From Misgurnus anguillicaudatus (Eukaryota; Chordata; Actinopteri; Cypriniformes; Cobitidae), in contig NC_073348.2 in the NCBI RefSeq assembly GCF_027580225.2, positions 26,802,501-26,866,500 on the forward strand: DNA of 64,000 nt. The letters run 5' to 3'. The first letter of the stretch is position 1. The number at the start of each line of letters is the position of its first letter. The notes beneath the pieces are model-generated. The model was not told where the DNA came from and did no database searches. It saw only the letters and a list, made by a program, of their open reading frames with translations. Position numbers and translations under genes: made by a program. This document shows positions 27,301 through 39,300 of the stretch, one piece after another.

Positions 27301-30300
27301 TGTCCCAGCGTCTTAGGCCACAGGCAGGCTACACTCTGGATAGATGGATGTTGTCAGCTTTTGCAAGTATTTGCTATGCCATTACAAAGCTTTGATTGAC
27401 TGCTAGGGTGCTTTGGGTTCCTTCTGGATGGTTGCTAGTGTGTAACTAGTCTTTCCAATGGATGTTTCATTCTTTTTTATCACTTAGAAAAGTGACTTTT
27501 CGCAATAAGCAAGCACTAGTAATCATCAACCATGCACTTTTATTTATTTAGTTTAGTAATTGGATGCTTTCTTTCACAAACAGCTAATTTATTTATATAA
27601 ATGAGTTAAAAACACAAATTTAAAAGACAAACACAAAAAGAGTGCATAACTAGTAAGGACTGATTGCATTTTGTTGCTTTTCCCAGCAGTGGTTAGAGCA
27701 AAAACGGAGTCCGTAACTGCAGTGCAGTGCAGTGACAGCCTAACGGTACGAAATGTGAAGTTGTTTTAAATTGGTTCATGCTTTGGTTCTTTTCATTTAA
27801 TTCCCTTCGCATTTTTATTCCCTTTCATTCATTGTTATTCATCTGCAAGGACCAGACTTGAAATTTGTTTTCTTGTTGAACGCACACATTGGTTCGCAGG
27901 CTTCGGGCCGTTATAGAGTTTATGTTAAGGAAACATACAGCATTAGCTTGCTTTCTCGTTCACGCTCTTCAGCGTAACATACTTTAATGCACACGCACAC
28001 GCTCGCTCACTCAAATCTCATTATATATATCGAGTTAGATTTATTGAGCTTAAACCTTTGTATCCCAGTGTAAATATGTAGCGGCACACGTCGTCTTGGA
28101 GGGATTTGCCGATGGTAGAATAAAAAGCTTTCCGGCTGGCACTGAAACCCTTAATTAATTCACTGACTATAGCTGCATGCATAAGCTCCCATGACTCACT
28201 TAAGTGACAGCGAAGCATGCTAGCGTAATCAGCAGTACAGCATGCGCCCAGCACGCTACTGAAGCACAACTCTGCATGCGTGTTGACTCTTCACGTTGAT
28301 GAATATCCAGACACAATGAGGATCACAGGCTGGGCGGCTTAATTTATCAATAGCTTGTTACTTCCTGTAAGTATTCGGAGAAGTAAAATGATGTTGGACG
28401 CTGAGGGGCAATGTGCTTGACTATGAAAGTAATTTATTAAAGTCCACATGAAATCAAAATTGATTTTGTTTGTTAGCTGGGCATTGTTAGTTTTGTGGTG
28501 AACCATTCAGTGCAAGTCAATCCACAAAATAACGAAAAATGTACATAGCATAGTTTATGTCAAACTCTCAAACTGTCAAATTTTGTTGTGTTTTCGGGAT
28601 AGGATATACGTTTCTGTAAGATCTAACAGTCCTAAAATCATACTACCAACAGACTCAAAGCACCAAATTTAGATTAGCGCAGGGCTCCAGACTGTGACCA
28701 AATGGACAACCTGAAAATTTGGTATTTCTTGTAGTTGTTATTTCAGGTTGAAGGACGAGTAGATTGCGAGAAGTGTGAAGTACCGGATTTAGGCACGGGC
28801 GATATGGGCAACTGCCCAGGGTGGCATTTCGGGGTGGGGGGCGGCACGGTAGCCTGGCTCCGCCCTCCTTCGTGCTTCCGCTTAATTTTCATTTCGCTTC
28901 AGCACTACGTCTGGGACTGCTGTGTAGAGTTTCGTTTTCTCCTGCAAAAATCTGCAGGTCCAATCAGCGAACAGAGGGGGGTGGCTTAGAACGATGACGT
29001 TGAGGTCGTGTGTCAGTAATGGCAGCGGAGAAAGACGTGAGAAAATGGGTCTATGCATTTTACTATCAAAACATTTGTCAGTAATATAGTTATTTTGAGG
29101 GAAATGTAAATAATTGCATTGCAGGCAGATTTAAGGTATGTCCCTAAATTCCCTGCTTGTGCTCCTAAAATTTTAGTCAGGGGCTACAGTGCTCCTAGTC
29201 AGGGTGTGAGGGGGTGTCGCCCAATTAATGTTGAATGGGATTTTAAAGAGACACTCCACTTTTTTTTTTAAATATGCTATTTCCAGCTCCCCTAGAGTTA
29301 AACATTTGATTTTTACCCTTCCTTTTCCGTTTTTTATTTCTTGTATTTTTTATATGGGAATTCATTAGCTTTTGTGATGTCATTCAGGTGTTTGTGATTA
29401 GTTAAGCTTTTAAGTGAAAATTGTTTGAAGAAGGTTATCTGTGCCGCTGTGCGTGGATTGCTGCCCAGTTTAATGGTTTTAATGTTATATAGCTATGTCT
29501 AAATAAAGGCTTTTTATAATATTTTTTGAATCCATTCAGCCAATCTCCCGAGTCTGGCGGTACCACTTTTTGCATAGCTTAGCATAATCTATTGAATCTG
29601 ATTAGACCATTAGCATCGCGCTCAAAAACAACCAAAGAGTTTCAAACCCCTTCCCATTCCAAACCTGACACTTCTGTAGTTACATCGTGTACTAAGACAG
29701 ACGGAAAATTAAAAGTTGCGATTTTCAAGGCAGATATGGCTAGGAACAATACTCTCATTTTGGCGTAATAATCAAGGACTGTTGTCGTACCATGGCTCCA
29801 GCAGGCGCAGTGATATTACGCACCGCCCGAATATAGTCCCCTGCTATTGAAAGTTACTAAGGGTATTATATTTATATTCGGGCACTGCGTAATATCATTG
29901 CTGAATGGATTTCAAAACGGTAAAAAAGTAATTGTTTAACTCAAGGGGATCTGAAAAATTAGCCTATTTTAAAAAAGTGTCCCTTTAATGATAAAATTGT
30001 TGTATATACTGTAGCAAGATTGTTTTGAGCTCTGTATGTTGCTCACTTAAGCTGCAGTTTTTGTGGTTGTCTTACAGAGATGTTTGTTTATAACGCGTAA
30101 AAAAAAAAATTCTAGCTTGGAGAAATATATGCATTAATGCGATTGCCCCCCTCTGTATTTCAGACACCCCCCATCAGCCTTGGCTGGCGCCGGTACTGCT
30201 CCTAGTAAAAAAAGTTAGTCTGAAGCCCTAAGATGTTTTTCTCATTTAATATTCAGTTTCACTCAGAAATACATAACAAATCGGAAGGATGTTGCCGTTT

Positions 30301-33300
30301 ATATGGACTTTAAAGTAAATAAAACAAATCTTATTTTATCTGCAAATCCAAATGTGAAACATGAGATCCTGACAGTAAAAAGTCTGACAATAAGCCCAGT
30401 CTAGCATCTAGCCCTAATATGATTTTTAGTTTTAATTTCTGCACTGGGAAAACTACACACATGTAAAGGTCCTGTTAAGACACAACAAACCCATCCATCT
30501 TTTACCTGTATTGGAATCAATGGAAAAGAAGTTCTGGGGATTTCCAGCTGTGATTCGATACGTGAGACGGCTATCTGAGGCCGTAACGTCTGGATCCTGG
30601 GCTTGAATTCGGACCACAGACACGCCTCTAGGTGAGTTCTCCATGATGTACGGGTGGTAAACGGGTTCAGAGGTCAAAGGTGCATTATCATTCACATCCT
30701 CCACCTGGATAAACACCTCAATAGAAGCAGAAAGCGGCACGACACCTCGGTCCGTCGCATGTACTGTTAACCAATAGGAATCCTGAGTCTCACAGTCTAG
30801 GGCACCAGCGGTGTAAATCATTCCTGTGAGAACACACAGAAAAACATATTTGAACGGCATATTGATCATGACTCTGATAAAACCTAATAATCGCTGCTTT
30901 ACACAGCTTGTGGGCTATGATGACAAATTCATCTGACAATTTCTGAGTTATCAAACCCTATCAGTACTTCGGTCTGAGAACATACACATACTCATTTTTC
31001 AAACTATTCATAACTTGGTTTGTGATCCAACTACGTGTCAAAAGTGTCGAACTGTACCATGAGTCAAACTTTATTAAATGTGAGGCGCCCAACATTTTGA
31101 GAAGATTAGAGTCAGGCGGAAAGATTAATGTTTATAGACACACTCTCTCGGAAACCAAAGGCGGCTCAGCGGGTTTTAATACCGGGATTGGTCTGGCCTG
31201 TCTAAAAGTGTAATTTCTTTAGATTTTCTCTGGGGAAATTACTTAAGTTTCAGCAACATACCTGAGAACAACCTGAAGGAATTGAAAGAAAATGCCCTTT
31301 TACAGAGTTTTGTTCTTATATAAAAGTTTATCTGTTAAATGTGAGATATACAAAAACATATACACTAATTTATTCAATAAAGGACAACGATAATAATAAT
31401 TGTTATAAATAATGTGAGTCATAGACAATTAATTATGTCCAAATGCTTTTAAAACACAGCAGAAATGTATATCTTGTGTACATGTTGGTTTCATATACAC
31501 TGAAAAAAATTATTCATTTAATTTACTCATTTTTTTAAGGTAAGTGGTTGCAATCAATTTATTTAAGCTACATTTAAACAACAACAAAAAATGAAAAAAT
31601 AAAAAAATGTAGCTTAAATAATTGCAATAATAACTGCAAACACTTACCTTAAAAACAAATTGAGTAAATTGAATGAATAATTTTTTTCAGTGTATTTAAA
31701 ATAATGGTAACAGTTCTTTTAAAGTCTAAGATAAAGCAAAACGTAATATTTCCACACAATGATTATACATAAGAGTACATATGTCAGTGATGTCATAATA
31801 ATCATAATTCTGGTTTTTTTACAAATATAATGCATTTTTGTACCGAGCCCTTAAGGTGACATTGGAGTAAAAAAAATCTAAAGTTTAGTTATTGTGCTCA
31901 TGCGAAACTTTCGTGCACATGTGTGAAATTATCTCGTGTGCACGTGCACTGAAAAAAATGATTCATTCAATTTACTTAATTTTTTTAAGGTAAGTGGTTG
32001 CAATCAATTTATTTAAGCTAGAAGCTATTTAATTTTACTTTACTTATCTTTTTTGTTTAAATGTAGCTTAATTAAATTGATTGCAACCACTTACCTTAAA
32101 AAAATTTTGTAAATTGTATGAATAATTTTTTTCAGCGAAAGTTTCACGTGCGCGCGCAATACGTTTCATGTGAGCACGTGATAGTTTCAGGTGCGCACAC
32201 GAAAGTTTCACGTGAGCACGCGAAACTAAACTCAGTAGTTTAGTCAATTAATTAATCAATTAATCAATTTTTTTAAGGTAAGTGGTTGCAATCAATTTAT
32301 TTAAGCTACATTTAAACAAAAGTTTTATATTTTATGTTACTTTACTAATCTTTTTTGTTTAAATGTAGCTTAAATAAATTGATTGCAACCACTTACCTTA
32401 AAAAAATTGATTAAATTCAATGAATCATTTTTTCAGTGTAAACTTTATTTAAGTTTTGCTCCGTGTCCCCTTAGGGGCTCTGTATTTGAGTTACTGCACT
32501 GAAAAAAATTATTCATTCAATTTACAAAATTTTTTTTTTAAGGTAAGTGGTAGCAGTTTATTTATTTTAAGCTACATTTATCTAAAAAAATTAGAAAAAC
32601 AAAACAAAAATGTAGCTTAAATAAATTGATTGCGACCATTTACCTTAAAAAAATTTAGTAAATTGAATGATTCATTTTTTCAGTTACAGTATTTACTTAA
32701 ACAAGCCACAGTAGCCTGTCAATTGAAAATGTTTTCGCCAATATTTAGATAAAAAAATTAAATAACTCACCATATATAAAAAACAGAACAAATGCACAAA
32801 GCACAACATCCTGGTATGTAACCTCTGTCTATTTTCAATATTATTTTCTATAAAATAACAAATAAAACTGAAACAAGTAACAATAGTCAAATGTATGCTT
32901 CTGCAGTTTTATAAATGGACTCGGGTCCCTTTTGGCGTGGGTCTCAAGCTGTTTGTCTAGCCTTACTTTACTTAAATCTGAGTTGTTTTGCTATGTTTGA
33001 ATGAATTAATAAAGTAAATGACCTACACTGAAAAAAATAATTCATTCAATTTAATTTTTTTAAGGTAAGTGGTTGCAATCAATTTATTTAAGCTACATTT
33101 TTTATAAAAAAAATAGTTTTTTGTTTTGTTTTTCTAATTTTTTTTTTTTGTTTAAATAAATTGATTGCGACCACTTATCTTAAAAAAATTGAGTAAATTG
33201 AATTAATCTTTTTTTTTTTCAGTGTAAAAAATGAGATGTATTTTGATGTGAGCCTAGATACACGATTCTCTAAGATGTTTTATCTTCACACATTGAAAAA

Positions 33301-36300
33301 AACACTTCTTGCACAATGGCTACAATCTTATAACAGCCTTATAACAATTTTTTTATATCACTACAGTTTCACCTCAAAAATATTGTCCCACATTAAAATT
33401 TCAATATTAATCCAACTTTAAATATACTAAAATCATGCTCATAAAACACGTACATGTGTAGCTGTCTGTCTAAATTGTATTTTTAATAACTTAAGGGTCA
33501 CGTCATTGACCCGCCAACACTTTAGGTGTAATCCGGTGACACTTTACAAAGGACAGGTTTGCTGAGCTGACAGATTTGTAGCTGGTGCTGTCCAATCCAA
33601 ACTGACATCTTTGACATACCACTAACTTTAGATGGGCTGGGCATCTTACCTTGAGGGCACAACGGCTCAGAAAATGTATGACCTTCAGGTCTTCAGCAAA
33701 GCACATCTAATCATTCCTGACCAAAACGCTGCCTCTGCCATTCTGTGATTAGGAGCCCTTCGACGCTCGGCACATGTAAATACAATCAGGGATGGGAAGG
33801 GTCACGGAATGACCCATTTTGTGGCAGTGCCATGTAACACGGTGAGCCGATCGGCCAACCGTAGCATACAAGCAAAAGCGTTTGGCCGTGAACAGATTCA
33901 GCCGAGGGGATTTCAACCATCAAAGCCACCAGTAGTAGAAAAAGCAGAACGCATGTCTTAAATTGTTACTGAAACCTAAGCACTGAGAACTTAAAAAAGT
34001 GATACACCTGAGGGGAGGAATTGGTACAAACTGAACAGGGACATCTAAAGCTCCTGTTGATCTAAACGCAGTGTGACATGTCAGGATGCAAAAAGAAAAT
34101 CTGCTACAGTATATTTACCATAATACCTTCAAAGACGAAAAAATCAGTTTGCCTCTCCAATTAACCTGTTCAACAGAGTAGTTGAGAAAAAATGAGGGCA
34201 ATAAAAACACACACGATGCAGATGGAGCAGAGAATCGCTGAATTAATAGGTTGTTAGGTTCAAGTACTCAAATGAAAAGTGTGCCACTTTGGTGGGTTTC
34301 AGCAAGACAGTCTCATCTGAAGTGTAGCTGATGAATGAAAAAAATTCACTAATGAGTTTCCTCTCGCTTTTAAGCACGTTAGATTTTTTATACTGCAATA
34401 AAAAGACACTGGGGTGTAATTCAACCCGAAAGTCAGCCGAATGTACTTTTATTACAGGCATCTTGTAACTCAGCTAGAAACTTCGCTTGTTTGCAGAGTT
34501 TTCGAAGCGTAAACAACGTCTGAAGTTTGCAAAAAGGCAGGAATTTGTTTGTTTAGTCACTATTATAATAAAACGTTAATTCATGTTACGGTCTATGTCA
34601 CGTCACATTACACACTTCCATCACATTCGAAAACCTCCAAGTAAAATTGCTGCAAATTTGTAGGTCACACAAGTACTGAAACCTCACACTGGGAGGTATG
34701 CATTCTGCTTCTATACACTACAATGATAAACCACATCAGTCAACTCTTAGCGTGAAAAATCAAAAGTATGGCAAATGCATAAAAAATGGCATGAGGCTTC
34801 AACGCTGTCTAGAGCATGACTCTACAAACCAGACAAGCTTTGTGCAAAGTTTTGATTCTAGGATTCTAGCTTTGATGCTGAGGTTGTTTTGATGAAGGGA
34901 TAAGCTCGGAGTCCCACTGGTCCTGATGCTGAGGATGAGAAGTTCTACAAAACACGAGGCCAGTCCCAACTCTAATTAAAGAGGCTCAGATTTCTACTAA
35001 GCGCCTGGTTTTGTACAGCATTTGAACATGAAGAACTAATTTAATGGTGCAAAAAAGACTAAAGCAATGCTAATGATTAAGGTTTTCTGACATGTCGCGT
35101 TTGCGATTACTCAACTGTGAATCTCAAACCACTGATTGCGTCATTACATCCAAAACATAAAATGCATCTGCCACTTTGGCTTTACAAGCTTGGATTTCTC
35201 ATTATTCATAATTGTCAACCAACAGGTGTATACTACAAGCATCAAGGACTACTTATGATGCTAGAAAACTGAAAATTGGTGTTGTGTCATTCAGCTAAAA
35301 CAAACTTAAAAGGATAATTATGTGTTTTGTGGTTAGCGATGTCTCAAAGATTTCACAATTATCTTTTAAAACTCACAAATGACTGAAAATTAGTTTTAAA
35401 TGCACACAGTTTGATACGCACACTAAAAGTTAGTTATTTAAACATGAAACTGAAAGTTTTTCAGCAATGATAACTTAAAAGGATAATTATGTATTTTGTG
35501 CTTAGCGATGTCACAAAGATTTCACAATTATCTTTCAAAACTCACAAATTACTGAAAATTAGTTTTAAATGGACAATGGCTTCCATATGCAAACTAAAAT
35601 TTTGTTATTTAAACATGAAACAAAGTATTTTAGCAATGATAACTTAAAAGGATGATAATGTGTTTTGTGGTTAGCAATGTCACAAAAATTGTACAATTAC
35701 CTTTTAAAACATACATATTACCAAAAATTTGTTTAAGATGCATGTCGCTTTGATACACAAACTAAAATTTCGCTATTTTAAACATGAAAGAAAGTTTTCA
35801 GCAATGATAACTTAAAAGGATGATTACGTATTTTGTGGTTAGCGATGTCACAAAGATTTCACAATTATCTTTTAAAACTCACAAATTACCGAAAATTAGG
35901 TTCAGATGCACGCCGCTTTGATACACAAACTCAAATTTGGTTATTTAAACATAAAAATTGAAAGTTTTTCAGCAATGATAACTTGAAAAGGATGATTATG
36001 TATTTTGTGGTTTGCAATGTCACAAAAATTGGACAATTATCTTTTAAAACACAAATGACTGAAAATTTGTTTCAGATACACTCTGCTTTGATACACAAAC
36101 TAAAATGTAGTTATTTAAACATGAAACAGAACTTTTGGAGAATTGATAACTTAAAAAAAATTATTATGTGTTTTGTGGTTCGCGATGTCACAAAGATTTC
36201 ACAATTATCTTTTAAAGGGGACATATCAAGAAAAACTGATTTTTTTTCATGTTAAAATGCTATAATTGAGTCCCCAGTGCTTCCATCAACCTTGAAAATG

Positions 36301-39300
36301 TGAAAAATCATTCTCTGAAAGCATGTGAAAAATTAGGTCATAGAAATTTGTCTCCCCTTGTGATGTCAGAAGAATAATCCCGCCCCAATCTGCACTATCC
36401 AACCATGGCATTTCCATCTAGTGCAGAGATCAACAAGTTTGCATTTTAAAGGACACACCCAAAATGGCAAATTTTTGCTCACACCTACAAAGTGGCAATT
36501 TTAACATGCTACAATAAATTATCTATATGGTATTTTGAGCTAGAACTTCACATATGTACTGTGGGGACAGCAATGATTTGACATCTTAAAAAAGTCTTGT
36601 GAAATGTCCCCTTTAAAACTCACAAAGTACCGAAAATTAGTTTCAGATGCACACTGCTTGATACACAAACTAAAATTTAATTATTTAAACATGAAACACT
36701 ACTTTTTTCAGCAGTGATAACTTAAAAGGATGAATATGTGTTTTATGGTTAGCGATGTCACAAAGATTTCACAATATCTTATGCACACTACTTTGATACT
36801 AACTAAAACATAAACACCTATGTATGTTATTTTATAATATAACACGGGTCTGTTGAATGCTGCATTCTGATTGGCTGAGAAATGTTCTATGGGTGTTGAT
36901 TATTTTTCTGTAAACCGCACACCTAACTTGTCAAATGTCTTAAAAATAGGCACCAGAGCAATGTTTGTGGTAACCGTCTTATAAGCGGAATAATTGACTC
37001 CGGTCCTTTGAATTATTTGAAAATAATGCACACCTGCGGCATTACCACCTTGGTGTGCATTATTTTCTTATAATTCAATGGCCAGTCGTCAATTATTCCT
37101 TACATATTCATATTTCATACTATTCCATAATATATTCAAATTTAATTTCATATTCCCAGCAATAAACTGTTCATATTTTAGGATGTAAACAATCAAATAT
37201 TCATAGTCGGGGGGCTGAATTTAGAACAGAACCCGACAACGGATTAAAACATTTTACTCTTTCTTCACGTATCTTTCACATCTTCACTGAATATCAATAG
37301 CGGATCTTTTTATGCCAAGTGTCTTGAATTACCAGGATAGGTTCACAAGCATCAGGCCTGCGTATGCTGAAAAAGCATTTTCCCTTAACATAAATCTCTT
37401 CCCCGTCCCTTTCATTCCAGAGAAGATCTACATCTCTGTAACGGTACGAGAGAAAATGCCTTTGTATTCCGTGCAGGCACCACAAGGAAAACCCTTGATA
37501 TTTCCCCCGAATTACAATTAAAGTTCAAGGCGCCTGTAAGAGGAAGTGGGCTTACGTTAAAGATCCTCTACTCGTAAATCCTCTGAAAATATCTTATCAT
37601 TCGAAGAGCTAAAAGCAGCGCATCGCTCTGGTTCAGCGTGTGGGGGTGTGCAACACGACGCCCGTTTCGCCCAGGTGTCTGAAAGGCTTTGACATAAAGA
37701 CTTAACCTGACTTGGGAGAAAAAGAGGCCAAATCTCAGAGGCAAATTAGAGCTGAACTTGTTTCTCGACAGGCGTCTGAGTGAGAGTGCTCTCTGATTTA
37801 TTTCCCAAAGTGTGGGCCGGAATACCAATGCCTGCTCGAAGCAGCAGAGCGCTCTGCCGATAAGGCCTTCATAAATCCCACCAGCTTTTTTAGTTCACTC
37901 TTGCATGGGAGCAAAAAGAGACTTCCGATATCGAAATTACTCAGCATATACAGATCTTCAACTCGACACGTCCCAACTGGCACCCAGGATCAAGGGGCTT
38001 TGATTTCTGCTTAGATCAGAGAATAATACATGAACTGCCCACTTTCAATCATCCAGGAAGTCCAGGTACAATGACAAGGACTTAACGTGGCAGTTAAGTG
38101 AATGCTGGTGGAGGAATACAGGGTGGGCGTAGAGCAGCTGTCCTCAACTGTCCTGGAGATATTACTTTGAAGATGAAACGCAATTCTACATTCCTCTATA
38201 CTTCTCTATTGCATTCATTTCTCTGTGGAAATCCACGCACAAAGCTCTGACACTCCATACACAACTTGTTTAATTTACATGGGTCCGATTAACAGACTCG
38301 GTCTAATTAGCCGACATGTGAATGAAAAAGCCCAGTTACATCTCACTGCCTGTGGTAGTTCTCTAATCAATAGTCATTAGCTGTGATTAATTGTGAAGTT
38401 GGCACCCGGCAAAGAGTCACGTAATGTAAATAAGCATTTAGTTTCTTGTATAACCTCAAATTCCTGTTTGTTCAGAGATTGAATCTCAAAGAGAAGTTTT
38501 TAAAACACAGACTGTTTTAAACCACAAAGAGGTTAAGTCCTGCCTTTCTAGGTCAGCGGTCTGCTCTGGTGGTGGCAGATTCAAAGGCAATTGTAGACCC
38601 AGAGCACAAATTCATCGCCAAGACAAATAATGTCACAGTGACCTTTTAACGCCATTCAATCAGCACACTGCAGTAAAAACGTTAGGACATAAATTCGTAG
38701 CAATTTTACAGTTTTTGTTTCATTGTGTGAGCATCAACTCAAGACATGTTATTCTTTAAAAAAAAGATAATAAAACAGTCACTACAAACGGCTGATTGAC
38801 AGTTTTACTGTAGCTCAGTTGGCAGACAAAATGTTGTGGGTTTGAGTCTCAGGAAATGCACTAACACGTTTACTTGATAAATAAAATGAGAGCGCTCTTT
38901 AAAGGCACCTATTTCATTGCTAAAAAACAATGTTATTTTGTGTATTTTGTGTAATACAATGTGTTTGCGTGGTTTATGGTTCAAAACACACATTATTTTC
39001 CACATACCATACATTTTTGTAGCTCCAGATATCCCTGCCTACCTCAAACGCTCTGATTTTGTAAAGCTCACTGATCTAAAAAGCGCTGTGTCTCTGATTG
39101 GCCAGCTAATCTGTACATTGTGATTGGCCTGAATACCTCTGACGTCAGCTGGAAATGTGACGCTCCTTACCATGTTTGAAAGATTCACTCACAATGCAAT
39201 GCTGACAGGAGTTAACTTACAGGCTGTATTTCAGAAGCGGGAGGAACCGTCGTGTCCATGTCAATAGGAATAGAAAGTAAACTTTTTTATCTGTGTGTTT

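Noticed and set aside
31498..33224. Hairpins as Rho-independent terminators or an RNA gene cluster
   Set aside because: Eukaryotic intron context and shared terminal repeats identify them as MITEs.
35283..36830. CRISPR-like direct repeat array
   Set aside because: Units are ~169 bp without unique spacers, in a vertebrate intron; a satellite.
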